A stretch of DNA of 64,000 nucleotides from Parasedimentitalea maritima. Its GTDB lineage: Bacteria; Pseudomonadota; Alphaproteobacteria; Rhodobacterales; Rhodobacteraceae. The stretch spans positions 60,992 through 124,991 of the forward strand of contig NZ_VAUA01000013.1 of assembly GCF_005771405.1 (NCBI RefSeq), in the 5' to 3' direction. This document shows, piece by piece, positions 55,460 to 63,604 of this stretch. The notes under the pieces are model-generated. The model was given only the letters and a program-made list of their open reading frames with translations. It made no database searches and was not told where the DNA came from. A program made the translations under genes and the position numbers. Position 1 is the stretch's first letter. Every line of letters starts with the position of its first letter.

Positions 55460-55834
55460 ATGGCTGGCAAAATTCTGACACTTGCCACACTTGCCACACT
55501 TGCCACACTTGCCACACTGGCCCTGCTGCTGGTTGGATGTGAGACTGTCCCAGTAGACGCACCTTTACAGTTAAGTGGCGCACCGGGGGCAAATTTTGAT
55601 TCTGATGAGGCCCAGTGCCGCGCCGCAGCGCGCCAGGTTGGCGATGACCATATCCAAAAGACCGCAGCTATTGGTGGTGTAGGTAGCGCTTTGGCTGGCG
55701 CGACAGAAAGCCGTGACAAAGCAGCCGTCGGTGCCGTTTTTGGTGCGGCAGTCGGTGATGCCCAGGTCAAGCAGGCACAGCGCGGCTATTTGGTTCGATG
55801 CATGCAGCAGGCTGGTCATCCTGTGATTGGCTGA
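55460..55834 (+). CDS. Small lipoprotein with glycine-zipper segment and repeat-built signal peptide
   Basis: 124 residues from the ATG at 55460 (AAGG upstream). The signal peptide is largely four repeats of Thr-Leu-Ala coded by a 9-bp DNA repeat, then a lipobox LLVGC (Cys27). The mature part has two Gly-rich segments (AAIGGVGSALAGATE, AAVGAVFGAAVGD) of the glycine-zipper type and two cysteines. Probably an outer-membrane or periplasmic lipoprotein of unknown role. Confidence 0.82.
   Translation: MAGKILTLATLATLATLATLALLLVGCETVPVDAPLQLSGAPGANFDSDEAQCRAAARQVGDDHIQKTAAIGGVGSALAGATESRDKAAVGAVFGAAVGDAQVKQAQRGYLVRCMQQAGHPVIG
55480..55518 (+). repeat. 9-bp tandem repeat in a lipoprotein signal sequence
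   Basis: ACTTGCCAC occurs four times in a row (55480..55515), then a partial fifth (ACTGGCC). The unit is a multiple of three, so copy-number change keeps the frame but alters hydrophobic length of the signal peptide. Confidence 0.85.
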
Positions 55835-55955
55835 TGCAACGACTTGGCAGCCAGTACCGGTTCGGTCAAGAATCGCCGAGTACATAGCCGATTGGTTGCC
55901 TAACTCTACGCTGCTGCTAGATTAATCGGCACTATCGTGAACCGGGGGACTTCAA

Positions 55956-56426
55956 ATGCATCGTCGAACAGTTCTGGGCCTCATTGCCCTGCCGATCCTT
56001 ATTACCGCTTGCAGTGGCAGCCGGGCAGATCAGTACTCGGACGATTTCAACCCCGCGCTGTATCCCAACGAAACCCCGGAACTGCGCAAGCAGATCGACC
56101 ATTGGGCCGATCATTATGAGGTCCCGCGCGCATTGGTGCACCGGCTGGCAATCCGCGAAAGTACCCACCGACCCTGGGCAATAAACCGGCCATACTACGG
56201 ATTACTGCAGATCCTCCCCGCCACCGCACGTTCAATGGGATTCAAAGGTCAGGCCAAAGACCTGTTAGATGCAGACACAAATCTGGAATTTGCAGTCAAA
56301 TATCTGCGAGGGGCCTGGTTGATATCAGACGGCAGTCAGGACATGGCTGTGAAACACTATTCACGCGGCTATTATCATGAGGCCAAACGGCGCGGGATGC
56401 TGAAAGAGACCGGGTTGGTAAACTGA
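55956..56426 (+). CDS. Lytic murein transglycosylase-like lipoprotein (SLT domain)
   Basis: 156 residues. Signal peptide with lipobox LITAC (Cys19), then a small Slt domain: the catalytic Glu is in LAIRESTHRPWAINRPYYG (Glu68), followed by GLLQILPATARSMGF and a helix ending LRGAWLISDGS. The domain is shorter than classic Slt70, similar to other small SLT lipoproteins. It cleaves peptidoglycan glycan strands near the outer membrane. A terminator follows. Confidence 0.92.
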   Translation: MHRRTVLGLIALPILITACSGSRADQYSDDFNPALYPNETPELRKQIDHWADHYEVPRALVHRLAIRESTHRPWAINRPYYGLLQILPATARSMGFKGQAKDLLDADTNLEFAVKYLRGAWLISDGSQDMAVKHYSRGYYHEAKRRGMLKETGLVN

Positions 56427-56433
56427 GGTCAGT

Positions 56434-56467
56434 TGTGATCCGGCCAAGACCGGATCACAGGTTTTTA
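56434..56467 (+). terminator. Intrinsic terminator after the SLT lipoprotein
   Basis: Stem TGTGATCCGG / CCGGATCACA with a 6-nt loop, then GGTTTTTA. It is also close to the 3' end of the convergent aquaporin gene. Confidence 0.88.
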
Positions 56468-57154
56468 GTCCTCTGGGCTCAACACTTTCCAGATCAAGGC
56501 TCCTAAAGCGGCCCCAGCCAAAGGCGCCAGCCAAAACAGCCAAAGCTGAGCCAGAGCCGGACCATCAGCGAACAGTGCCACGCCCGTTGAACGTGCTGGA
56601 TTGACCGAAGTGTTGGTCACCGGGATAGAGATCAGGTGGATAAGCACCAACCCAAGACCAATGGCAATCGGAGCAAATCCCGAAGGAGCCCCGGCAGAGG
56701 TTGCGCCCAGAATGATGATTAGAAACATCGCAGTCATCACCACTTCGGTCACCAGTGCCGCCGTCAGGCCATACCCCTGCGGCGAGGCCTCGCCATAGCC
56801 ATTTGAGGCAAAACCGCCAACGCCGGTGAACCCTGCCCCACCTGAGACAATGATGTATAGGACAACTGCGGCAGCAGTCGCACCGATCACCTGCGCGACC
56901 CAATAAGGGACCAGGTCTTTCGCGTCGAATCGTCCGGCAATCATCAGCCCCAACGAAACCGCCGGGTTGAAATGCCCGCCAGAAATATGACCGACGGCAA
57001 AGGCCATAGTCAGGACTGTCAGGCCAAACGCCAGACTAACCCCCAACCAGCCAATGCCTACATCCGCGACCCCAGCCGCTAAAACGGCGCTGCCGCACCC
57101 GCCCAGAACCAACCAGAATGTCCCGATGAATTCTGCCAATAATTTCTTGGTCAT
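56465..57154 (-). CDS. aqpZ: Aquaporin Z
   Basis: 229 residues, six membrane segments and two half-helices. The two NPA boxes read [11 protein letters not shown] and [11 protein letters not shown]. Between and after them the AqpZ-type residues ([16 protein letters not shown]) fit a water channel rather than a glycerol facilitator. GGAG precedes the ATG. It is convergent with the SLT lipoprotein gene. Confidence 0.96.
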   Translation of the reverse strand: MTKKLLAEFIGTFWLVLGGCGSAVLAAGVADVGIGWLGVSLAFGLTVLTMAFAVGHISGGHFNPAVSLGLMIAGRFDAKDLVPYWVAQVIGATAAAVVLYIIVSGGAGFTGVGGFASNGYGEASPQGYGLTAALVTEVVMTAMFLIIILGATSAGAPSGFAPIAIGLGLVLIHLISIPVTNTSVNPARSTGVALFADGPALAQLWLFWLAPLAGAALGALIWKVLSPED

Positions 57155-57361
57155 GATCTATCTCCAAATTGAATACTCTCCGCATAGCACACTTACTGCG
57201 TTAGGAGCATAAGCTTGAAAACAAGCGCCTTCTGCTGTCGGCCCAATGCAACAGAAGGTGATCAGCTGAACAAAGAAACACGTGCAACAAGAATGTCATA
57301 TGATTGCGCTAGCACCGTGCTATCCTGACCGGATAACAAAAATAAGCTCTGGGAGTTCACT

Positions 57362-59320
57362 ATGCCTATTCGGATCGATCGACGTTCATTCTTAGCCGGT
57401 AGTGCCGGTCTTATCGCACTGCATCCATTTTCAGTTCAAGCTGCCAGCAACCAGGTACACTTGCGCTTGATGGAAACAACCGACTTGCACGTGCATGTGT
57501 TCCCCTATGACTATTACGCCGACAAACCCCGTGACACTGTTGGTCTGGCTCGCACCGCGTCCATCGTCAAAGAGATCCGCGCAGAGGCCACCAACTCGCT
57601 GCTGCTCGACAATGGTGACTTTCTGCAGGGCAACCCAATGGGCGATTACATCGCCTATGAGCGCGGCATGAAAGAGGGTGATATGCACCCGGTAATCGCT
57701 GCGATGAACACACTGGGATTTGAAGCCTCAACTCTTGGCAACCACGAGTTCAATTACGGGCTCGATTTCCTGATGAAATCGCTGGCCGGGGCGAATTACC
57801 CAGTGGTCTGCGCCAATATCTCAACCGAGACCGGCGCTGGCCCGCGTGACGACAAAACCCTGCTGCCCCCCTATATGATGATCGAACGTGAGCTGACAGA
57901 TGGTGCTGGTGCGACGCATCCGATCAAGATCGGCCTGATTGGTTTTGTGCCGCCACAGGTGATGAACTGGGACCGCCGCCATCTGGAAGGCAACGTTCAG
58001 GCACGCGATATTCTGGAATGCGCCCGCGCTTACGTGCCCGAGATGAAGGAAAAAGGCGCCGATATCATCATCGCCCTGTCCCACTCGGGTATTGGGTCGG
58101 CGGATGAAACAGAAGGCATGGAGAATGCCTCGGTTCCATTGGCAGCTGTTGAGGGTATTGATGCCATCATGACCGGCCACAGCCACCTTGTGTTCCCGTC
58201 CTCCAAATACGCCGACTTTGCTGGTGTAGACGCCGACAAGGGCACCATTCACGGCAAGCCCGCCACCATGGGCGGGTTCTGGGGCAGTCACCTTGGCCTG
58301 ATTGACCTGATGCTGGAACGCGATGGCAACGGCTGGCGTGTGGTTGGGCATGGCTCTGAAGCACGCCCCATTTCCAAGCGCAACGAAGACCGCAGCTATA
58401 CGGCTTTGGTTGAAGACGATGCAGCTGTTTTGGCAGCTGTGGCAACAGAGCACGATGAGACCCTGGCCTATGTGCGTCGGGCCGTTGGCAAAACCGATGC
58501 GCCGCTGCACAGTTATTTTGCGCTGGTGGCGGATGATCCGTCGGTGCAGATCGTGTCCAAAGCTCAGCAGTGGTACATTGGCGAGATGCTAAAGGGAACT
58601 GAGTACGAAGGCCTGCCAATCCTGTCGGCGGCGGCTCCGTTCAAGGCGGGTGGTCGTGGTGGACCTGAGTATTACACCGACGTGCCCAAGGGCGATGTGG
58701 CAATCAAGAACGTCGCTGACCTTTATCTGTACCCAAATACCGCCCGTGCGGTTTTGGTAACGGGTCAGCAAGTCAAGGATTGGCTGGAACGCTCGGCTGG
58801 CATCTTTAATCAGGTTGAAGTCGGCAAAGGTGATCAGGTTCTGCTGAACCCATCCTTCCCAAGCTACAACTTTGATGTAATCGACGGGGTGACCTATCAG
58901 ATCGACCTGTCGCAACCGTCGAAGTTTGGACCCAAGGGTGAACCGGGTGATGACAATGCCAACCGGATTGTGAACCTGATGTATAATGGTGCGCCACTGG
59001 ATCTGGCCGCCCAGTTCATTATCGCCACCAACAACTACCGCGCCAGCGGTGGCGGTAAGTTCCCGGGTGCGATGGGTGACACCATCGTGTTCGAAGGCCC
59101 CGACACCAACCGCGATGTGATTGTGCGGTATATCGTTGAAAACGGCACCATCAGTCCGCGCGCTGATGCCAACTGGTCCTTTGCCCCCCTGCCCGGCACC
59201 TCGGTGCTGTTTGATACTGGGCCCAAGGCAAACGACTATGTCGACAGCGTTGAGGGCATGAAGATCGCCCCTGCTGGCGAAGGCCCAGAGGGCTTTGCCC
59301 GGTTCAAGATCGACCTGTGA
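57362..59320 (+). CDS. cpdB: 2',3'-cyclic-nucleotide 2'-phosphodiesterase / 3'-nucleotidase, Tat-exported
   Basis: 652 residues. N-terminal Tat-type signal ([23 protein letters not shown]). The metallophosphatase domain has [37 protein letters not shown] and MTGHSHLVF, the metal ligands in order. The C-terminal 5'-nucleotidase domain holds the substrate-binding [12 protein letters not shown]. It degrades extracellular cyclic nucleotides and 3'-nucleotides so phosphate and nucleosides can be taken up. It stands alone with a terminator. Confidence 0.95.
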   Translation: MPIRIDRRSFLAGSAGLIALHPFSVQAASNQVHLRLMETTDLHVHVFPYDYYADKPRDTVGLARTASIVKEIRAEATNSLLLDNGDFLQGNPMGDYIAYERGMKEGDMHPVIAAMNTLGFEASTLGNHEFNYGLDFLMKSLAGANYPVVCANISTETGAGPRDDKTLLPPYMMIERELTDGAGATHPIKIGLIGFVPPQVMNWDRRHLEGNVQARDILECARAYVPEMKEKGADIIIALSHSGIGSADETEGMENASVPLAAVEGIDAIMTGHSHLVFPSSKYADFAGVDADKGTIHGKPATMGGFWGSHLGLIDLMLERDGNGWRVVGHGSEARPISKRNEDRSYTALVEDDAAVLAAVATEHDETLAYVRRAVGKTDAPLHSYFALVADDPSVQIVSKAQQWYIGEMLKGTEYEGLPILSAAAPFKAGGRGGPEYYTDVPKGDVAIKNVADLYLYPNTARAVLVTGQQVKDWLERSAGIFNQVEVGKGDQVLLNPSFPSYNFDVIDGVTYQIDLSQPSKFGPKGEPGDDNANRIVNLMYNGAPLDLAAQFIIATNNYRASGGGKFPGAMGDTIVFEGPDTNRDVIVRYIVENGTISPRADANWSFAPLPGTSVLFDTGPKANDYVDSVEGMKIAPAGEGPEGFARFKIDL

Positions 59321-59342
59321 TCTAAACCGTCAAAACAAAGAA

Positions 59343-59370
59343 GAGGCCGTGCAAAAGCGCGGCCTTTTTT
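59343..59370 (+). terminator. Intrinsic terminator of cpdB
   Basis: Stem AGGCCGTGC / GCGCGGCCT around AAAA, followed by TTTTTT. It touches the 3' end of the convergent LysR gene and could act in both directions. Confidence 0.9.
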
Positions 59371-60271
59371 AACGGTAAGTCCTGTTTTCTGAGAAATGCT
59401 CGGCCAGCAGGTCAAATACCATCCGAATACGTCGACTGCTGTGCAGCTCGCGGTGGGAAACCAGCCAGACCGGCACATCAAAGGGCTCCATGTCGGGAAA
59501 TGCCGGTTCAACCTCCGGCGTGCACTGGGCCACATCATCAGTCATCACTGCTAGTCCCAACCCGGCCTTGACCATTTCCCATAGCGTTACACTGCTGGAG
59601 CTGATCATCTTGTAGTTCGCCCGGTCCAGCTGCAGGCCGCGCCCAGACAACACACGCAACGAACGCAGGTAGTGATCTTGCCCGATGAAATCCACGCCAG
59701 TCAGATCCCGAGAGACATCAGGACGACCGATCTTGTCAAGATAGCTTGACGCCCCATAGATCCGCGCTTGGGTTTGCACCAATTTCTTGGCAATCAGGTC
59801 CGGCTGTTCTGGTTGCACGTGGCGAATTGCAATATCAGCCTCGCGCGCAGTCAGGTCGCTCACCTTGTCAGAGGCCAGCAATCTAATTTCAATCCCCGGC
59901 GCATGCTGTCTAAGTCGCGCAACAAAGGGCGGCAGTATGTAAGCCATCATGGCCTCGGTGGCGGTGATGGAAACCTCACCTTCGACAGATTGCGACTGCC
60001 CTGATGCGGTCAAAGAGATTTGGCCGGCTGCCTGCAGCATAGCGCGGGCCTGTTCGACCAGTTCAAGGCCCGATTTGGTCAGATCCATCCGGCGCCCGTT
60101 TCGTTCGAACAGTGTAACGCCCAGATCCGCCTCAAGCGCCGCGATTTGACGGCCCAGTGTTGGTTGGGTCAGCCCAAGCACACGGGCCGCTGCCGAGAAC
60201 GAGCCCTCGTCCACAGTGGCCAAGAAGGCGCGTATTTGATTCCAGTCGAAAGAGACAGATTTCCATTCCAT
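59369..60271 (-). CDS. LysR-family transcriptional regulator
   Basis: 300 residues from the ATG at 60271 (MEWKSVSFDWNQIRAFLATVDEGSF); a GTG start 16 codons upstream is possible but neither has a strong site. N-terminal helix-turn-helix: GSFSAAARVLGLTQPTLGRQIAALEADLGVTLFERNGRRM. The C-terminal effector domain runs from about residue 90. It is divergent from an NmrA-like gene, and a TGCATTT-N11-AAATGCA palindrome lies between them, the usual LysR arrangement. Confidence 0.93.
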   Translation of the reverse strand: MEWKSVSFDWNQIRAFLATVDEGSFSAAARVLGLTQPTLGRQIAALEADLGVTLFERNGRRMDLTKSGLELVEQARAMLQAAGQISLTASGQSQSVEGEVSITATEAMMAYILPPFVARLRQHAPGIEIRLLASDKVSDLTAREADIAIRHVQPEQPDLIAKKLVQTQARIYGASSYLDKIGRPDVSRDLTGVDFIGQDHYLRSLRVLSGRGLQLDRANYKMISSSSVTLWEMVKAGLGLAVMTDDVAQCTPEVEPAFPDMEPFDVPVWLVSHRELHSSRRIRMVFDLLAEHFSENRTYR

Positions 60272-60295
60272 GCATTTTTGTATGCCAGAAATGCA
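60271..60295. promoter_or_regulatory. LysR-type operator, TGCATTT-N11-AAATGCA
   Basis: Perfect 7-bp inverted repeat with an 11-nt spacer, which fits the T-N11-A core known for LysR-type regulators. It lies between the LysR gene and the divergent NmrA-like gene and touches the likely LysR start codon. Confidence 0.6.
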
Positions 60296-60391
60296 ATCCT
60301 TGGCAATTCCCATACACACACCGCGAGCTTATCTGGGTCATGAAACAGACGCGGCTTTGCGTCTAACGGATACAAGCCAAGGATTACATCA

Positions 60392-61054
60392 ATGACTGCA
60401 CAAAATCTGGTTATTTTCGGAGCCTCTGGAAACTGTGGCCAATGGGCTGCCAAGTCTGCCATTGAACAAGGCTATAATGTACGTGTCCTTGTCCGCCCCG
60501 GCTCCAACATCAAACTGCCCGACGGTGTAGAGATCATGCACGGAGAAGTCATGGATGCGGACACAGTAAAGCGTGCTGTTCAGGGCCAAGACGCCGTTCT
60601 GTCTTGTCTTGGCATTAAGAGGAAGTCTGCATCCAACCCTTGGTCGCCTGTCGTTTCCCCGATCGATCTGGCAGAACAAAGCGCCAGAAACATCGTCGCG
60701 GCCATGAAGACGCACGGCGTTAAACGTGTGGTGTCGATCAGTGCGGCGGGCGTCGCAGACAGTTGGCCCCACATTAGCCCGGTGATGCGGCTTGTGATCC
60801 GATCCAGCAATATTTCCGTTGCCTATCGTGATCTGGCCAAGATGGAACAGGTATATAGGGAAAGCGGTTTGGACAGCTTGGCGCTGCGGCCCGTCACACT
60901 GACCAACGGAGAAACAACAGCTGATACAAAGGTTGTAGAACGCTACATGCTGTCCTCTAAGATCAGTCGGGGTGATGTCGGCAGCTACATGGTAAGGTCC
61001 CTTGCCCGCCAAACGTCGTTCTCTTATCCAACTGAGATGATCAGCGCCACATAG
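60392..61054 (+). CDS. NmrA/SDR-type NAD(P)-binding protein
   Basis: 220 residues, atypical SDR. The cofactor motif is FGASGNCGQWAAKSA near the N-terminus. There is no clear catalytic YxxxK, as expected for the NmrA/YwnB-like group, which often act as redox sensors or reductases. VVSISAAGVADSW and SLALRPVTLTNGE segments fit. It is probably the target of the divergent LysR regulator. Substrate unknown. Confidence 0.9.
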   Translation: MTAQNLVIFGASGNCGQWAAKSAIEQGYNVRVLVRPGSNIKLPDGVEIMHGEVMDADTVKRAVQGQDAVLSCLGIKRKSASNPWSPVVSPIDLAEQSARNIVAAMKTHGVKRVVSISAAGVADSWPHISPVMRLVIRSSNISVAYRDLAKMEQVYRESGLDSLALRPVTLTNGETTADTKVVERYMLSSKISRGDVGSYMVRSLARQTSFSYPTEMISAT

Positions 61055-61113
61055 TCTTGTGGGGGGAGATTGAGGGTTCTATTGTCGCGTGACTTTTCTC
61101 TAAGGCGCGACAC

Positions 61114-61731
61114 ATGACCCCCACTCTCTATTCTTTCCGCCGTTGTCCCTATGCCATGCGGGCACGACTGGCACTGGCCTCCTCCGGTCAACAGGTTGAA
61201 CTGCGCGAAGTGGTACTGCGGGACAAGCCTGCCGCGTTTCTTGATGTATCACCCAGTGCGACAGTCCCCTGTCTGGTCACAGCGGATAGTGCGATCGACG
61301 AAAGCCTGGACATCATGACTTGGTCGCTGCGTCAGTCTGACCCCGAAGAGTGGTTGGATATGCCCGCTGCCGGTTGGGATTGGATCAAACGTGCGGATGG
61401 GCCTTTCAAGGACGCACTCGACCACACCAAATACGCAAGCCGCTATCCAGAGATGGATGCATCTGAACAGCGAGATTTGGCCGCTGAGTTTTTAACGGAC
61501 CTTGATCAACAGCTTGGTGTCTGGATTTTTGAAAAGCCCAGCATCGCCGACTACGCTATCTTACCCTTTGTCCGGCAGTTCGCCTTCATTGATAAGGACT
61601 GGTTCGACGCACAGCCCTGGCCGGATCTACAGACCTGGCTTGACGCGTTTCTAACCTCAGACCGGTTTGCCGCTATTATGAGCAAGTATCCGCAGTGGGT
61701 TGAGGGGAACGAAACAGTTCCCTTTCCTTAG
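61114..61731 (+). CDS. Glutathione S-transferase family protein
   Basis: 205 residues. Thioredoxin-like N-terminal domain with the active-site CPYAMRARLAL (Cys11), like omega/beta-type GSTs, and the cis-Pro glutathione-binding stretch SATVPCLVTADSAIDESLDI. The all-helical C-terminal domain includes SIADYAILPFVRQFAFID. It may reduce or conjugate glutathione; substrate unknown. It follows the NmrA-like gene in the same direction after 59 nt. Confidence 0.92.
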   Translation: MTPTLYSFRRCPYAMRARLALASSGQQVELREVVLRDKPAAFLDVSPSATVPCLVTADSAIDESLDIMTWSLRQSDPEEWLDMPAAGWDWIKRADGPFKDALDHTKYASRYPEMDASEQRDLAAEFLTDLDQQLGVWIFEKPSIADYAILPFVRQFAFIDKDWFDAQPWPDLQTWLDAFLTSDRFAAIMSKYPQWVEGNETVPFP

Positions 61732-62076
61732 CTTGGACACACGGCATAGCCGACCCGTAATTCACAACCAACCCTTAAGGCCCAAGACCAAACCAGCTGA
61801 TAAAGTGGTGGAATTTGTTTAGCAAAGTGACTGATTCCTTACTCAGGACTGCCTTTAAAGGCATCCCCAACCCCTAATTCGCCTTCGTGGTCACATTTCT
61901 TCAATGTCTATTTCCAAAAATTCATAAATCAGATGCCCAATTTCAGACACAAATGAGCCATGAATCGGAAAATCAATATTTCACGCAACACTTTGGAATT
62001 AGCCTACAAACCTGAAACGCCTGCAATTTCCAACGCCACAATTCGAGACAACACCACTAAAAACCAAGCAGATAGA
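61732..62076. other. Gene-free region upstream of the flagellin repeat
   Basis: 345 nt, AT-rich, no convincing gene on either strand. It ends where the duplicated flagellin upstream region begins (62077). Confidence 0.5.
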
Positions 62077-62127
62077 GTAAGGAATTATCAATTTTTCATA
62101 ATTCTTTAATTAGCACCTCGTTCACAA

Positions 62128-62142
62128 TTAAGGTTCTGTTAA
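62128..62142 (+). promoter_or_regulatory. CtrA-like box, TTAA-N7-TTAA
   Basis: Exact TTAA-N7-TTAA (followed by C), the consensus of the alphaproteobacterial cell-cycle and motility regulator CtrA. In the second flagellin copy (63656..63670) the first half reads TTAG. It is about 170 nt upstream of the flagellin ATG, so it may act at another promoter than the GCCGATAA element. Confidence 0.6.
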
Positions 62143-62245
62143 CACTTACCAACCAAATATGAAGATGCACTCTGGGTGGGGTGGCGTGGATAAGTTGAGT
62201 TAATAATCGAACGACTATTCATAGTGTCAGAATGGCCCTTTTACA

Positions 62246-62253
62246 GCCGATAA
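62246..62253 (+). promoter_or_regulatory. GCCGATAA element, candidate FliA (sigma-28) -10 box
   Basis: GCCGATAA is the exact -10 sequence for the flagellar sigma factor FliA in enterobacteria. The same element is at 63774..63781 in copy 2. A matching -35 (TAAA) is not clear. If used, transcripts would begin near 62260, just before the leader hairpin. Confidence 0.5.
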
Positions 62254-62264
62254 AGGCGAAACAA

Positions 62265-62282
62265 ACGTGAGGGAACTCACGT
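62265..62282 (+). promoter_or_regulatory. Flagellin mRNA leader hairpin
   Basis: Stem ACGTGAG / CTCACGT (7 bp, perfect) with a GGAA loop, 17 nt before the flagellin ATG. The copy-2 equivalent is at 63793..63810 and is identical. It could stabilise the mRNA or be the target of FlbT-type post-transcriptional control known for Caulobacter flagellin mRNA; the latter is inference. Confidence 0.6.
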
Positions 62283-62299
62283 AATTAGGGATTATTATT

Positions 62300-63145
62300 A
62301 TGACAAGCCTTCTGACAAACAACGGCGCAATGGTTGCTCTTCAGACATTGCAGACTGTTACCAACAACCTGACTGAAACACAGACACAGATTTCGACCGG
62401 TAAACGCGTTGGATCCGCCAGTGACAACGCCGCCGTTTGGGCCATTTCCAAGACCATGGAATCCGACATCGCGGGTTTTGAATCTATCTCGGACAGCTTG
62501 GCCTTGGGTGAAGCAACTGTTGCTGTTGCTTCTGCCGGTGCTGAGCAGGTTGTTGAAAAGCTGACAGAAATCAAAGAACTGCTGGTCTCTGCGCAGTCTG
62601 AGAACGTCGATCACGACAAAATTCAAAACGACATCACCAAGAAAACCGAGCAGGTTGCCTCGATTATTTCTGCCGCTCAGTTTAACGGTGCCAACCTGTT
62701 GGCCACAGATGTAGATGGCAACGGTGCGACCTCATTGGGTGTTCTGGCCTCGTTGGACCGGGTTGGTGCAACTGGTACCCCTGCTGCCACAGAGATCGCT
62801 GTTGCAACCGTTGATTTTGAAGCCAACGTTGACCTTTCGGGTATGACCACAGTTGCCGATGCCACCAGTGCTGCGACTGCTCTGGGTGAAATCGAAGCCT
62901 TCCTGACCACCGCCATCGATGGCGCTGCGGCTCTGGGTGCTGACTCCTCCCGCCTCAAGGACCAGGGCGGCTTTGTGAACAAGCTGTCGAACGCCATGAA
63001 GCAGGGTATCAGTGCGCTGACAGACACCAACATGGAAGAGGCCTCTGCCCGCCTGAAAGCGCTGCAGACACAGCAGCAGCTGGCCGTACAGACGCTGTCG
63101 ATCGCCAACAATGCACCTTCGGCAGTGATGCAGCTGTTCCGCTAA
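62300..63145 (+). CDS. Flagellin (copy 1)
   Basis: 281 residues, short like other Rhodobacterales and Caulobacter flagellins. The N-terminal D0/D1 helix (SLLTNNGAMVALQTLQTVTNNLTETQTQISTGKRV-type) and the C-terminal helix (MEEASARLKALQTQQQLAVQTLSIANNAP) are conserved, and the variable middle (about 130-190) is short. It forms the flagellar filament, exported by the flagellar type III system without a signal peptide. A terminator follows. A second, nearly identical 5' end begins 1528 nt downstream. Confidence 0.96.
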   Translation: MTSLLTNNGAMVALQTLQTVTNNLTETQTQISTGKRVGSASDNAAVWAISKTMESDIAGFESISDSLALGEATVAVASAGAEQVVEKLTEIKELLVSAQSENVDHDKIQNDITKKTEQVASIISAAQFNGANLLATDVDGNGATSLGVLASLDRVGATGTPAATEIAVATVDFEANVDLSGMTTVADATSAATALGEIEAFLTTAIDGAAALGADSSRLKDQGGFVNKLSNAMKQGISALTDTNMEEASARLKALQTQQQLAVQTLSIANNAPSAVMQLFR

Positions 63146-63179
63146 GAACACCACCCAAGGCACAAATGTGCTATCTAGA

Positions 63180-63208
63180 AAAGGTCGCCCTAATTGGGCG
63201 GCCTTTTT
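63180..63208 (+). terminator. Intrinsic terminator of flagellin copy 1
   Basis: Stem AAGGTCGCCC / GGGCGGCCTT (one G-T) around TAATT, followed by TTTTT. Confidence 0.88.
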
Positions 63209-63604
63209 GCATTTTCAGGGCCCGAGATGTTAATGCACCCGCATTTTGAAACCGCCGGGAGCGATAGCTGAGAAAAAATCTCCAATAAAGTCCTAGGAAA
63301 TCCCTAACCCCCAAAGGCTCCTCAGGCCGAAACCCGTTACATCGTATTAATGAGTCTTGCGGTTACCCTACTCAAATCGACCAATTTGGACTGTGCGAAT
63401 TGCACGTCACGCCCTAAACTTACATTTTTTTAAGATGTGATTGTAGAGATCGTTGGTTTTGGTGCCTCAATGCAGCCTCAAATTCGCCCAAAATACGGAC
63501 GGGAAAAATACTCCAACATATTGAAAGTAAACGGATAAAAAAGAATCAGCTAATGCTCGCCTGCCACATTCCACCCGTACTTTATCAATTTCCGTAAGAA
63601 ACAG
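63209..63604. other. Region between the flagellin genes
   Basis: 396 nt, AT-rich, no gene seen. It is not part of the repeat and differs from the region upstream of copy 1. Confidence 0.5.

Larger units (their letters stand above)
62077..62473. repeat. Long direct repeat, copy 1 (flagellin upstream region plus 5' end)
   Basis: It aligns without gaps to 63605..64000 at a constant offset of 1528 nt. Differences are few and mostly in the upstream half. The first 171 coding bases are identical in the two flagellin genes. Copy 2 is cut by the window edge. Confidence 0.92.

Noticed and set aside
55141..55542. Open frame ending in CHTCHTCHTCHT, which looks like a metal-binding repeat
   Set aside because: It is the 9-bp lipoprotein repeat read in another frame, and its N-terminal part is rplI read in another frame.
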